From: Theocolax elegans
Lineage: Eukaryota; Arthropoda; Insecta; Hymenoptera; Cerocephalidae
Length of the DNA: 64,000 nucleotides
Assembly (NCBI GenBank): GCA_026168455.1
Contig: CM047426.1
Coordinates: 69,846,916 to 69,910,915, forward strand
Direction of reading: 5' to 3'
The notes beneath the pieces are model-generated. The model was not told the DNA's origin. It worked only from the letters and a program-made list of their open reading frames with translations, and did no database searches. This document shows, one piece after another, positions 29,121-42,321 of this stretch; the first letter of the stretch is position 1; every line of letters begins with the position of its first letter. A program made the position numbers and the translations under genes.

Positions 29121-29614
29121 GGTATTGGTTCATCGTTAAATTCACATCTTAGAAGAGATTCACAATTATAAAGAATAGATTTCAAAGTTTACGCGTTATA
29201 AGGTACAGATCTTTTTTAAGGTCTACATTAACGGGGTGCCATAGTCAATATTTATCCTCCCTACCTTATCGGCAATAATGAGTATTAGTAATTAATTTGT
29301 AAATAAAACAGTATGTGAAAAAATAAAAGAAGAGGCGCCTTCGTTTATTAATAATCTAACTGTGTGCTGAATTTCAGATTAAAATTATATTGCGTTTTTG
29401 AGAAAAGTCTTAACAAAAATGTGAACCTAACCTCAACGAGGTGAAAGTTTTGATATTTTTGGTAAGACTTTTCTCGAAAACGCAATAATATTTTAATCTA
29501 AAATTCAGCACACAGTTAGATTGTCAATAAACGAAGGCGCCTCTTCTCTTATTTTTTCACATACTGTTCTACTTTTTTATTAATTAATTATCAAAAATTG
29601 AGTACAGAACCCCC
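29121..29614. mobile_element. TTAA-flanked MITE with internal palindrome
   Basis: Ends GGTATTGGTTC and GAACCCCC between TTAA tetranucleotides (29117-29120, 29615-29618). Most of the interior (about 29285-29592) is one long imperfect palindrome with GAGGCGCCT, ACTGTGTGCTGAA and GAGAAAAGTCTTA on both arms. Noncoding. Confidence 0.65.
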
Positions 29615-29866
29615 TTAAGCAATGGATTCACACTTTAAATTTTAGAGAGTATATACAACATAAGTTTTGTCTCTATATACTGACATAATTATATACTTTT
29701 TATTATTATTTAACATACACTGAAAAAAATTTTTCTTATATACAGTAGATAAATTTACTTGAATAAGTTCATTTACCTAAAATAAAAAAATATTTACATA
29801 AATTAAACAATTATTTCGATCAAAATAATATTTACTTAAGAGTAATACTGCTACGTATTATAATTT

Positions 29867-30110
29867 TGTTATGTATTGTGGGATAAATAATCAGGTTCGT
29901 GTAACTTCGGTTGAACTTTATTTTGATTACACTAACAATATATTTACACAAGTTTTTGAACGTGATGCGCCGCAGTGTACTTGCGGGAGAATATGCGTCC
30001 GCTCGAAGCGGTAGTCCGCTTGCTTCTGCCTCGCTCGTCTGGTCGCGCACTTCCGCTGACGAGGTGGCGCTAACGTAGCTCGCGTACTTTACAATTTTTA
30101 GGACACAACA
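29867..30110 (-). repeat. 3' LTR of decayed Gypsy element
   Basis: 244 bp. Has an extra 17 bp (around 30002-30020) relative to the other LTR. Preceded on the minus strand by a purine tract AGGGGTGAAGGGA (30111-30123). Confidence 0.88.
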
Positions 30111-30123
30111 TCCCTTCACCCCT
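30111..30123 (-). other. Polypurine tract
   Basis: AGGGGTGAAGGGA on the minus strand abuts the 3' LTR. Confidence 0.7.
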
Positions 30124-30471
30124 AGATTATGTTCACCCCCGCTTATAGTCGCGGTCGCATTCGCGTTTACAATTGAATTGTTCGAATCGTAGTGCTTAGA
30201 TTAATAATGCGTGGAATAAGATATGACACTATTGCTCGTCACGTGATATGGTTTTATCAAATAATACATGTGGATTACACGTAATGAGCCGCGGATGAAG
30301 TATTATAGAAACATAATATGTTAAGGAATAATGCTATTAGAAGATATAATGTAATGTAATTTTGAAGTAGCAATATAACAAACAAGGTCAATCTATTTTA
30401 AATAGTACGATTAAGTAAATTAAAATTTAAATATAACACTCTAAATATAGTTCCGCCCGTGCGGTATAAAC

Positions 30472-33400
30472 TTAATAGATCACACAATCGCCGTAACGAT
30501 CAGGTATTCGTCGTTCGCGTCGAGGGCGAGACTGCGCTTCAGGTGAGACTGGCTCTACTTCTTCTGTGTCAAAACGAGGGTCTCGAGCCAGTGGCACGTG
30601 TACGATAGGCACGTCATGCGTCACGTCCTGTTCCGGCCCTGCATCGGCGACGGCGCTCGGCAGGTGCGCGTTTGCTTCTTCAGGCTGGGGCGCTGTAGCA
30701 CTTTGCTCTCGACTCTCGCGCAATGTTTCTTGTCCGGTGCAATGCTTGTCGTTGTGAGACTCGTCCTCGTCCTGTATGTAATCTTCGCGTGTTTGGATCG
30801 CTCTTGGTGGCTCGCTATAAAGCTCTACCACTGGATATCGCTTCGCGTTGGCCTTTATCCGAAACAGCTGGTCCACGCTTCTTGAGTGCAAGGTTCCGTC
30901 TCTGTCCTCTACTGCGTATAGGCGATTTCCTGCACTTACTTTGATGACTCCTTCTGACCATTTAGGTGTGTGCTTTCTGTAGTCTCTGAAACGTACCGCG
31001 TCGCCGACGTTGAAGGACCTGGTAATGCTTGTTAGTGCCTTCGGATTTAGGAGTCGTTTGGTTTCCGGTCGTATGCAGTCTAAGGACGATCTCACCTTAA
31101 GATTTGCGTAAAAGTGATCCGCCGGCGCACGTTGTGTAACTGTGTTTCGTACCGTTCTCATTGCAAAGACGACTCTTGCTAGTCTCGTGTCGCGATCGAT
31201 TTCTGCAGCGTGTTTTCTCCACAACTCCTTGAAGGTACGCACTGTGCGCTCAGCTGCTCCGTTGGATGCTGGGTGGAACGGAGGTGAGTTTAGAAATTGC
31301 ACTCAGTTTTTCTCTAGGAACTGGGCGAATTCCTTCGATTTAAACTGTCGACCATTGTCCGAGACTAGTAGTGCAGGAACTCCCAGATCCGCGAAGACCT
31401 CTCTTACAGTTTTTATCAATTCTCTGGCTGTCATCGAAGAAACCTTTTTTATTATAGGAAACTTCGCAAATGCGTCGATCATTATTAAATATACGTCTCC
31501 GTCAATAGGGCCTGCGTAGTCTACGTGCACTCTTTCCCACGATCGAGTTGGTGCTGGCCAAGCTAGAGGAGGTGTTGATGGTGGACTGCTTCTGTTTTCT
31601 TGGCATACCTGGCAATTTGAGCGGGCAACTGCTTTGGTTCGCACAATGCCATGGTGCGCTGAATGAACTGCATCTAGTACCTTTTTTCGTAGGACAGCTG
31701 GGACTACAACTCTGTCCCCTCGAAGCAAGCATCCCTGCTGGACGTTTATCTCTGCTCTTATGTCCCAGTATGCCTTGAGGTTCGCTGGCGCTTTATTCGG
31801 CCAACCATTTCTTATAAAGTCGAGAACTTTCGAAGTTTCTGGATCGACTGCTGATGCTTTGGCAACATCTGCTGAATTGATCGGGTTACTCCCTATTTCA
31901 AGAAGGTGAATGCCTACAGGCTCTGGAAATTCTTCGTTCTCTTGTTGCGGTAATGGCAGGCGTGAAAAGGCATCAGCATTGCCATGCTTCTTTCCCTCTC
32001 TGTAAACGAATTCATATTCGTATGCTCCTAAAATCAGTGCCCAACGAATTATCCTAGGTGACAGATGCTCAGGTGTCGTCGATCCTTTTTTAAATATTTC
32101 TAGTAATGGTTTATGATCTGTTATGAAGAGTATATGAGGACGACCGTAGATGTGTTTGTGAAACTTTGAAACACCAAATATGAAGGATAAGGCTTCCTTG
32201 TCTACTTGAGAGTAGTTTCGCTCTGAGGATGTAAGCGTACGTGATTTAAAAGCAATTGGCCTTTCAGTCCTATCTGGTTCTATGTGCGACAGTACTGCTG
32301 AAACTCCGTAGGGACCATCGTAATGTGTGAGAATTTTGCTGCTGGTAAGAATAGTTTCGACTGTGACTAAGGCGGTCTCATGCTCTTGGGTCCAATTCCA
32401 GGCGACTTCGTTATGTAGAAAGCGATATAACGGTTCGAATAAAGTAGCCCTGTCAGGTATAAAACTATCGTAGAAATTGACAACACCCAAAAGCGCTTGT
32501 AATTCGGCTTTATTTTTGGGCGCAGGCGCTCTCGTGACTGCGTCTACTTTATCCGGCAGTGTATGGATTCCGTTTTTGTCTATTTTAAATCCTAGAAATT
32601 CGATAGCTTGGACGCCAAAAAAACACTTTTGTCTTTTTATTTTTAACCCGTGGTTTATTAATATATCGAGTACCTGCCTTAACCGTTGGTCGTGCTCGCG
32701 TTTAGTTTTTCCTGAAATCAGTATGTCGTCGGCCAAAATTGCAACTCCGTTGACTGTAGCTAACAGTCCTTCCATAATTCTTTGCAGAATGCCTGCTGCA
32801 GTAGAGACTCCAAACGGTAAACGGTGGACTGCAAATAAGCCTTTTATTGTGTTTATCGCTAATACGTGCGATGCCTCTTCGTCGACGGTGAGCTGCGCGT
32901 AAGCCTGGTCTAAATCGAGCTTTGAAAATATTATTGCTCCCGCCAGCTTGACGAATAAATCGTCTATAGAAGGGAGAGGATAGCGATCTGGTTTTAATAC
33001 TTTATTGACTGTAGCCTTATAATCCCCACATAATCGGATATTTCCGTCTCTTTTTGGTACAATTACCACCGGCGTATCCCAGTCTTAGTAGGGTATTGGC
33101 ACAAGAACTTCTACATCCTGTAATCGTTGAAGCTCCTCTTCTACTCTCGTTTGCAAGGCGTAAGGCACTGGACGGCTCCTCAGATAAATAGGTTGCACTG
33201 TACGATCGAAATCTAGTTTAATGGGGGGGGCCTTAAATTCGCCTAACGTTTAGTTGCCCGATATTAGGGCTGGATGTGTAATACTTGAACAGATTTCCGA
33301 AGTAGCGTCGGTATTTTGAAGTCGTAGCGAGTTGATTCCTTGAATGGTTAGCCCTAAGTGACAGAACCAATTACGGCCCAAGAGATTTTGATCCTTGCAT

Positions 33401-34023
33401 CCCTCTACGATAATTAATGGTACGGTTGCACAGCGGCCTCGAAACGAAACTTTTACCATTCTTCGTCCAACTATGCGGACCTCGTTTTCGCCATAGTCGT
33501 TCAATTTTAGGCCTTGGATCGGTGTAAGTGTAGAGGTGTCACCCCAGAGCTTGGCGAATGTGTTTTTGTGCATTACGGTTACTGCGGCCCCCGAGTCGAT
33601 TTCCATCCAAACTCGCTTGGCGTCTATTTCCAATTGTACTGTAATTGCGGGGGGAACGGCCCATGTACTAGCGTTCGAATCACCGCTCACTTGAAAGAGC
33701 TCGTATGCATTTTTATTTTGTGATTGATCCGCACCTTGTGCCTTGGAGGATTGTGCGCTGGAAACTGCGCGCTCGCTGTCTAAGGCCACTTGGTGCTTGG
33801 ACGCCGTCACAGTAGTTTCTGCCTTAGCCTCTTCTGCTCCGCGGTTTCGTTTTGCGTTGCTCCCTCGTTTCTTTGCTTTGTAGAACGATTTGCGGGTCCC
33901 TGCTTGGCAGACTTTGAACACGTGGCCACTGCGCTCGCATACTGTGCAATATAGCGAGTCGGGGCTCATCGTACATTGCGGTACGTGGTGGTCGCCACCG
34001 CACTTGTAACACACATACAACAC
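30472..34023 (-). pseudogene. pol: Protease-RT-RNase H-integrase region of decayed Gypsy element
   Basis: One frame from 34023 to 30472 is broken by TAA at 33250-33252, TAA at 33085-33087 and TGA at 31303-31305. In order: zinc knuckles CYKCGGDHHVPQC and CTVCERSGHVFKVC; protease EIDSGAAVTV; RT (LCGDYKATVN, LPFGVSTA, LADDILISG, with the first residue of the usual Y/F-x-DD changed); RNase H (FITDHKPLLEI, NADAFSRLP); an integrase whose zinc-finger region is shortened (TKAVARSNCQVCQ); catalytic residues in VDYAGP, SDNGRQF and NGAAERTV. The C-terminal extension ends RRERRIPDRYGDCVIY. It is of the K02A2.6-like Gypsy type common in insects. Not functional as it stands. Confidence 0.88.
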
Positions 34024-35979
34024 TGTTTATTATTTTTCGCGTCGAGGGTTTGCGCTCGGTTTTGCGTATGCGTCGGTGAATCCGCGTGCGCATTGACTTC
34101 TGTTCTGTTTGTCGATAATCGAGCTACTTGGTGGCTTATTGTATCGGCATTTGACATTTCTTTTACGTGTGATAGCGCAGACTCCGCGCGTGACGCGGTT
34201 TCTATGGCGATTTTTAAGGTTAGGTCGGGCTTTTGTAGCAAACGCGCCCGTACGGCATCTTCGGCGCATTCCGCACACAAACTGGTTACGTATCATGTCG
34301 TCTAATTTAGTACCAAATCCACAGTCGGAGGCTAACCTACGTAATTCTGCAACGAATTCAGTTTCACTTTGCCCGTATTTCTGTGTCGAATGATGGAAAC
34401 GATAGTACGCGGCTACTTCGTTGACCTGCGGACGAAAGTGATTTCCTAACTCTTGTATTATTTCTTCGTATAGTACTGAGCCCACTTCGCGCGGATGTAG
34501 TACATTGCATGCCAAGTTATACATGTCTTCGCCGCAACGTGTAAAAAAATGCGCGCGTTTTAACTCTGCGTCTTGTAACGTGGTATTTCGTCCTAATACC
34601 AGTTACAAGTTATTTGTTTATTAATACAGGGACGACGGCCCCGAAGAACGCGTCTTTGTCGTCGCCGTGGGTTAATAGTTAACCCGTCGGGACACGGTAG
34701 CGGAAATAGGACGATCTCCTACGTACCGACACACGTGGCGGGAAAATCGGGAATCGGAAGGTTGTTTGCGGGTTAATTTATAGTTAAAATGATAACGCGA
34801 CCGTTATATTAAAATAAAACAAATAAGTTTTTATTTAATGAGTTACACGGAGGTGCCCGACAATACTTAACGAGGCGTTCTCTCGGTCGCGTGGTATATA
34901 CGCGGCAAGCAGGGGCTGCCCCCGTGCTCGCCCCGCGCAATACCCAATCAATTTCGGTAGCACCGGTATGCTACCGAACAAACATACGTGCACACACACA
35001 ACACACTCTAACGTATACCGACCAATGTCGGGTACTTACCGGGCTGGGTTGTCCATAGGCCCTGGTGTGCGTCGGCGCCCCGACGTCTGCTGGCCGGTGG
35101 AGTCGGCCCGGTTTCCCGTCGTCCTCGACGGTAGTCTGCAGGTGCGGCCTGATGTCGCGGCCATTCGCCTACCTCGGGGAACACTCAACCCGTGGTATTT
35201 GGTCCTTCGCACTGCACTCACACGAACTCACGAGCACTCGCGTACGGCTTCCCGGAGCACGGACGAACCGGTCCGGTACTTCCCGTGGCGCGCGGAACTA
35301 GACGTGACGATGTGTCAAAGGGTGTTGTCGCGGTCAAGACCGGCAGCGTACTGAGCTTTTCGGGAATTGTCGCATTCCCGAAAAGTACCTATCACGCACA
35401 CACACAATAACAATTGTATATACGGATGTTCGCACACATCCTCGGTCGTCGACATAAACACGCGTGTTTCGTGGCCTTGAAGAGGCAACGCACAAAACAA
35501 TAACAACGTGCGAGATTTTAAGATATAATATTTAATACATACTACGAAATAATATAATACATTAAGTATTATTTATTCCATTGCAACGACGTCTCGTCGC
35601 AGTCTGTAACTCGCATAGCCGTGAAATTGAAATCGAGCAGCGTCACCCATCGTGGCCACTCCGTTGGTCGCGATGTATCGTACGGTTTTATACTTATTGA
35701 TGTGGCTACTACGGAGGGTGCGCTATTTGAAATTCGACTCCAGTCGCTTGAATTCTGGCTGTTGTTCTCCGTCATGTTTATTACGCGGTGTATTCTCGGT
35801 ATAGGCGCTTTCGTGTAATATGGCGCTCGGACGCTCGTGTTTGTTCTATACTTAGCTAAGGAATGTCTGCAATGCTTGTTGTGGCTGATTCCGCGTCGTT
35901 CCTCGCCGTTCCGTTGTATGTAGATTATCGATAAGTGTCGGTTGATGCGTAGTTTTTCGAGTCGGCCATTGCATTTCAC
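33966..35979 (-). pseudogene. gag: Gag of decayed Gypsy element, split by an insertion
   Basis: The N-terminal part (about 35589-35800) includes WPRWVTLLDFNFTAMRV. The C-terminal part (34580 down to about 33970) includes HFFTRCGEDMYNLACNVL and FRPQVNEVAAYYRF, with at least two frame changes between 34280 and 34020. A 1000-bp block (34581-35580) separates them. An LQ-coding site is repeated on both sides of the block, which marks its target duplication. Confidence 0.75.
34581..35580. mobile_element. 1000-bp GC-rich insertion inside gag (solo LTR or unknown)
   Basis: Starts TGGTATTTCG, ends TTATTCCA, and is flanked by an imperfect 8-bp duplication (TTGTAACG at 34573-34580, TTGCAACG at 35581-35588). 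TG...CA ends suit a solo LTR, but 8 bp is too long for most LTR integrases and suits hAT- or P-like transposons. It contains hairpins CGGTAGCA...TGCTACCG (34952-34977) and CTTTTCGGGAAT...ATTCCCGAAAAG (35356-35382). The frames of 128, 78 and 72 codons show no domain. Confidence 0.55.
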
Positions 35980-36131
35980 TCGGCACGAGAAGGACGTGAC
36001 TTTTAGCGAATTCTTGAATTCTTAGAATCGGCCGTCGAGTGAGTGCGGCGTTGCTGCCGCAGCGTCCTCTCTCCCGCTTCGTTCGTTCCGTTGACTGCAT
36101 GGTATTTCGAATTCCTCACCTCGTCGCCATT

Positions 36132-36358
36132 TGTTATGTATTGTGGGATAAATAATCAGATTCGTGTAACTTCGGTTGAACTTTATTTTGATTACACTAA
36201 CAATATATTTACATAAGTTTTTGAACGTGATGCGCAGCAATGAACTTGCGGGAGAATATGCGTCCGCTTGCTTCTGCCTCGCTCGTCTGGTCGCGCACTT
36301 CCGCTGACGAGGTGGCGCTAACGTAGCTCGTGTACTTTACAATTTTTAGGACACAACA
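36132..36358 (-). repeat. 5' LTR of decayed Gypsy element
   Basis: 227 bp. On the minus strand it is followed two bases later by TGGCGACGAGGTGAGG, the likely primer-binding site. Confidence 0.88.
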
Positions 36359-37691
36359 AATTTAATTCATTAAATTCAAGTATGCATTATGTTAATAAAA
36401 GTGAAGTTCTTGTAAAGGTAGAAGATCATTTATTAATATCTAATAAATCAATTTACTTCGTTTTAAAAGTCATCTTTAAGTAAATAATTTACTTGTTTTA
36501 AAAGATTATTTTTTTCAAATATCTACAACTATTTGCTATCAAATAATTTACTAAAATTTATTAAATATTATTTAAATTTCAGCAAATAATTATTTAAATT
36601 AATATTCAGTATGTTTAAAAGATACAAATTTATTTCCATAATTTAACAACACCATGTAAGTAAGTAAATACTATGTCTAAGAAAAAGATCACTTAATTTA
36701 GAAAAAGATTTGTTAGACCAACAAAATTTATTTTACAAATTATAATTAAAATAATTTTATGAAAAATAGAAAATATTTACTTCTTTTTATTGTAGCTGTA
36801 AATAACAATTGTTCATTTGACTCTGGTTAATTACTTGTATTTGTATAAGTGCAGCTTATACATGATTCAAAAACAATATGTACGGAGAGCTGCATTGATA
36901 TAAGAATTGAAAGAATTGAAAGTACCAACATAGGATAATTCTGTAATTGAGTCATCCACAAATTATTTTATTAATAATAAATTATTGCTTTATAGTATAC
37001 AGTCTTGTTTCCACGCGTGGGTCTTTGCACTATTTAATAATATGCCACAAGTCGCTTTGCATAATATATTAGGCCCCTTAAATTTTAAAATAAGATAATA
37101 GCTAAGATGTATGTAATGATTCATAAAATGTAACATCAGTTAATATAGTCAGAATTAACACCTATATGAAGCGGTAACACCAACGTATTAACCAACGGTG
37201 GTGCAAGTATTATTTTATTTAAAAGAATAAAAAAGAAGAAATGTCCATTTTATTAGTTTTGCAGAAATTAATTTTCCACAAATTAACATCATTAGAATAT
37301 TATTTATTTATTACTGTAAGACATGGCAGGGCCAGAAATGAAAAGTAAAAGTATAAGATACTTTTAATAAAAAAAATCTGTATTCAGATTGAAAGACATT
37401 TTTGCATGATTCAAAATAATTGTCGATTTCAGTTTGATTTCAGTTCTTTCAATTGCAGAAATTTTTTATATGTAATTTTTGTAATATTAAAAAAAATGTT
37501 TAATTAAAATTAAAATTTTATAAGTGAAATTGTGAATTTTTCAGTAAAAAACCCCTTATACTGTAAAAAATATTTAGTGAATGTTATTTTTTATAAGTCC
37601 ATTGTGATCGCATTGATACGAGGATAATTACAAATTTTTTAAAGAGTCGTTTTTTATTAGTTTTTTGGCTTGGAAGTTTCAGTAGTCCGCG

Positions 37692-37708
37692 TACGTACGT
37701 ACGTACGT
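37692..37708. repeat. ACGT microsatellite
   Basis: Four to five ACGT units (GTACGTACGTACGTAC). Confidence 0.85.
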
Positions 37709-37984
37709 ACAACTTTTTATACATACATTTTACCATTAATTATTACGATTGCACAACCGATAATTAATTTTGTTGTCAACAATTAATTGTCGTGGTGCCA
37801 GGTATAAACTGTATGTATTCAAAAATTATAATAAATATATATTATTTGTAATATTAATAACAAATTATATTTAGATATATATCTAAAATAAGAATTTTTC
37901 TGTGAATTCCCATTTTACTGTAAATAATTATATAAATAAACAATATCATTTTTAGACTTTATGTGTCCCTGGAATTATGACAAA

Positions 37985-40600
37985 CAGTTCCTAGATCTTT
38001 CGGGAATTTCGGAGGAAATTCGGGATGAGTCGACTAATTACGGGGTTTCCTGGATATTTCGGGAATTTCTGAAATATTTCAGAAAGACTCCACTACTTAC
38101 GGGATATCCTGGATATTTCGGGAATATCTGAGGAAATTCGTGATGACTCTACCAATTACGGAATTTCCTCAATCTTTCGGGAATTCCTGAGGTATTTCGA
38201 GATGACGCTACCAATTACGGGAATTTCTGGATATTTTGGGAATTTCTCAAATATTTCATAAAGACTCCACTAATTATAGTATTTCCTGGATATTTCGGGA
38301 ATATCTTAGGAAATTCGGGATGAATCTACCAATTACGGGATTTCCTGGATCTTTCGGTAATTGCTGAGGTATTTAAAAAAAAACTCCACTAATTATGGTA
38401 TTTCCTGGATATTTCGAGAATTTCTGTGGTATTTTTGGATAACTCTACAAATTAAGGGATTTCCTGGATATTTCGGGAATTTCTGAGGTATTTCTGGATA
38501 ACTCTACTAATTACGGGATTTCAAGGATATTTCGGGAATTTCTGAGATATTGTGGAATGTCGCTACTAATTACGGGATTTTTTGGATATTTCGGGAATAT
38601 CTGAGGAAATTCGTGATGATTCTACCAATTACGGGATTTCCAGGGCCTTCGGGAATTGCTTAGGTATTTCGGGATGACGCTACAAATTACGGAATTTCCT
38701 GGATATTTCGGGAATTTCTGAGGTATTTAAAAAAAAACTCCACTAATTATGGTATTTCCTGGATATTTCGGGAATTTCTGAGGTATTCCTGGATCACTCT
38801 ACTAATTACGGGATTTCCTGGATCTTTCGGGAATTTCTGAGGAAATTCGGGATAACACCAATAATAACGGAATTTCCTGGATATTTCGGGAATTTCTGAA
38901 ATAATTCAGAAAGACTCCACTAATTATAGTATTTCCTGGATATTTCGGGAATATCTGAGGAAATTCGGGATGAATCTACCAATTACGGGATTTCCTGGAT
39001 CTTTTGGAAATTCCGAGGTATTTCGGGATGATTCTACCTATTACGGGATTTCCTGGATATTACGCGAATTTCTGTGGAAATTCGGAATGAATCTACTAAT
39101 TACGGAATTTCCTGTATATTTCGGGAATTTCTGATATATTTCTGAGAGGCTCCACTAATTACGGGATTTCCTGGATATTTCGGGAATTTCTGAGGAATTT
39201 CTGGATAACTCTACAAATTAAGGGATTTCCTGGATATTTCGGGAATTTCTGAGGTATTTCGAAATGTCTCCACTAATTGTGGTATTTCCTGGATATTTCG
39301 GAAATTTCTGATTTATTTCGGGATGTCGCTACTAATTACGGGATTTCCTGGATATTTCGGGAATTTCTGAGGTATTTCTGGATAACTCTACTAAATAAGG
39401 GATTTCCTGGATATTTTGGGATTATCCGAGGAAATTCGGGATGAATCTACCAAATACGGGATTTCCTGGATCTTTCGGTAATTGCTGAGGTATTTAAAAA
39501 CAAACTCCACTAATTACGGGATTTCCTGGATATTTCGGGAATTTCTGAGGAATTTCTGGATAACTCTACAAATTAAGGGATTTCCTGGATATTTCGGGAA
39601 TTTCTGAGGTATTTCGAAATGTCTCCACTAATTGTGGTATTTCCTGGATATTTCGGAAATTTCTGATTTATTTCGGGATGTCGCTACTAATTACGGGATT
39701 TCCTGGATATTTCGGGAATTTCTGAGGTATTTCTGGATAACTCTACTAAATAAGGGATTTCCTGGATATTTTGGGATTATCCGAGGAAATTCGGGATGAA
39801 TCTACCAAATACGGGATTTCCTGGATCTTTCGGTAATTGCTGAGGTATTTAAAAACAAACTCTACTAATTATGGTATTTCCTGGATATTTCAGGAATTTC
39901 TGAGGTATTTCTGGATAACTCTACTAATTACGGGATTTCCAGGATATTTCGGGAATTTCTGAGATATTGTGGATGACGCTACTGATTACGGGATTTCCTT
40001 GATATTTCGGGAATATCTGAGGAAATTCGGGATGAATCTACGAATTACGGGATTTCCTGGATCTTTTGGGAATTCCGAGGAACTACGGGATGATTCTACC
40101 AATTACGGGATTTCCTGGATATTACGCGAATTTCTGTGGAAATTCGGGATGAATCTACTAATTACGGAATTTCCCTTATATTTCGGGAATTTCTGAAATA
40201 TTTTAGAGAGACTCCACTAATTACGGGATTTCCTGGATATTTCGGGAATTTCTGAGGAATTTCTGGAAAACTCTACAAATTAAGGGATTTCCTGGATATT
40301 TCGGGAATTTCTGATGTATTTCGAAATGTCTCCACTAATTGTGGTATTTCCTGGATATTTCGGAAATTTCTGATTTATTTCGGGATGACGCTACTAATTA
40401 CGGGATTTCCTGGATATTTCGGGAATTTCTGAGGTATTTCGAAATGTCTCCACTGATTGTGGAATTTCCTGGATATTTCGGGAATTTATGAGGTATTTCG
40501 GGATGACGCTACAAATTACGGGATTTCCTAGAAATTTTGGGAATTGCTGAAATATTTCAGAAATACTCCACTAATTACGGGATTTCCTGGATATTTTTTA
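37985..40600. repeat. 59-bp minisatellite, array 1
   Basis: About 44 units of 59 bp, each with GGGATTTCCTGGATATTTCG, GGAATTTCTGAGG and ACTCTACTAATTACG. Spacing was checked at 38466, 38525 and 38584. A six-unit block of 355 bp is repeated almost exactly (39151-39505, 39506-39860), with a third partial copy from about 40207. Frames across the array, such as 39969-40196, follow the repeat and are not genes. There are no unique spacers, so it is not a CRISPR array. Confidence 0.95.
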
Positions 40601-42084
40601 TTTTAATACCTTGTTTTAATATATTATTATTTTTGTCTTCAATATTATTTTTGTTGACTATTTCTTGTTTTTGTTTTCTGTCAATACTTATTTTTACAGT
40701 ATCTTTGTTTTTGATTCTTCTTTATAATTTTGAGATTCTTCTATTACATTTTCTTTCGTTATTGTATTTTTTTCAATATTGTGTCCCAATCCTTGTTTTA
40801 ATCGCGAGCGAAACGAGCGTTTTTGGCTAGTGTTTAATTAAAATTCAAAGAAATAGATAAAATAAGGGAGTTAGAATTAAAATTATTTCTTTATCAGATA
40901 ACAATGTCAGATTCAATTGCAGAATTTATTTATCAGATAACAATTTTCAAAGTATGATTAGAATAACAATTCTTGGAAGGTGTTTTTGATTTCAGTACTT
41001 TCAATTGCAGAAAACTATTATGGAATATAAGTTACATATAAAAAAGGTTATTATTCTATAAAATTGTTTATCTACTGATGTAAAGCACGGGAAGGATAGG
41101 CATAGTTTATTTAAAGAAAATTAAAAAAAAGAAGTTTCCTTTTTATCATTTTTGTGGAAATTAATTAAAACTTTTTATAGAGTTTAATCAAAATATATAA
41201 AAGTTTAATTAAAAAAAATTCAGTGTATGGTATGGTAAAAAATACTTGTCAATTATTCCGCTTTGATTTCAGTACTTTCTGTTGCAGAAACTTTTTGGAG
41301 TTTAAGCAAAAAAAATATAAGTATAAATATTCAATTAAAATTACTTGTCGATATTTGATTTCAGTACTTTCTATTGCAGAAACTTTTTATGGAGTTTAAG
41401 CAAAATATGAGTAGAAATAGGATGGTAATAATTAAAGATTTTTTTATCAGAAAACATTTTTCAAAGTGTGATTGGAAACCATACTTGCAAATGTTGACAT
41501 TTTCGTAGAAGGTGTTTTTATTAATACATCAGTGTATAATTTTAATAAATTAATAAAAAATAAAAATAAAATAAAAATATTTAATTATCATTTCATTTAT
41601 GCGTTAAAAAAATGGTTATTTCTTACAAAACAGTAAAATGAAACATTTCCTAGTTGCATTGTATTTATTTTACAAACAAATTTGTGTATTATGACATATC
41701 TAATAATCATTTATTCAAAGAAAAATACAACTACGGTTAACAGTGAATTACGCCACCATACCATATATCCATTAGATAATATGTACAATGTATTTTTTTC
41801 TCTTCTTGACAAGTCACAATTAAACTTGCCTAGAATAAAGGATCATCGATTTATTCCTTAAATATAATTATGTAAATCTAAATATATACTATATAGTTTA
41901 GATTACAACTGGACTGGCACATGTAATAGAAAGTTTCTTCTCGAAGCGACTAAAATTTGCCCATTATTATATTATAACACATTTGTTTATGCTATATGTG
42001 GGACTGTATATATTTCAGTTTATAGTTAGACTTAAGCCAGAACCACAATTATTTACTTACACAAAATTTATTTCATTAATTAAA
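40601..42084. other. Foldback element interior, no gene
   Basis: AT-rich. A 97-codon hydrophobic frame at 40537-40830 starts inside the minisatellite and is a composition artefact. Confidence 0.5.
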
Positions 42085-42234
42085 TCAATGACTCAATTAC
42101 AGAATTATCCTATGTTGGTACTTTCAATTCTTTCAATTCTTATATCAATGCAGCTCTCAGTACATATTGTGTTTGAATCATGTATAAGCTGCACTTATAC
42201 AAATACAAGTAATTAACCAGAGTCAAATGAACAA

Positions 42235-42278
42235 CTCCAGCGAATGAATACCATTAAACAAATAAGAAAAATCCTATG

Positions 42279-42321
<43 letters not shown>

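Larger units (their letters stand above)
29867..36358 (-). mobile_element. Decayed Ty3/Gypsy element, minus strand
   Basis: LTRs at 29867-30110 (244 bp) and 36132-36358 (227 bp) begin TGTTATG and end ACACAACA; the 17-bp difference is one indel. The flanks are a 5-bp duplication AATTT (29862-29866, 36359-36363). Between them are gag, protease, RT, RNase H and integrase on the minus strand, with several stops and frameshifts, and a 1000-bp insertion in gag. Confidence 0.9.
36809..42234. mobile_element. Foldback element with 150-bp inverted ends and minisatellite core
   Basis: TTGTTCATTTGACTCTGG at 36809 is mirrored by the sequence ending CAAATGAACAA at 42234. The arms stay similar to about 36960 and from about 42085. 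Inside are a 2.6-kb minisatellite (37985-40600) and four copies of a word TTGATTTCAGT...TTGCAGAAA (about 37433, 40985, 41268, 41356). No coding sequence or target duplication was recognised. Confidence 0.65.

Noticed and set aside
30566..34393. Plus-strand frames of 63 to 141 codons
   Set aside because: Antisense shadows of the minus-strand Gypsy pol and gag.
37985..40600. Possible CRISPR-like array or repetitive protein
   Set aside because: Units abut without unique spacers, and 59 bp is not a multiple of three, so frames do not persist. It is a minisatellite.
40537..40830. 97-codon hydrophobic ORF resembling a membrane protein
   Set aside because: Starts in the minisatellite and continues into T-rich sequence, so the hydrophobicity is compositional.
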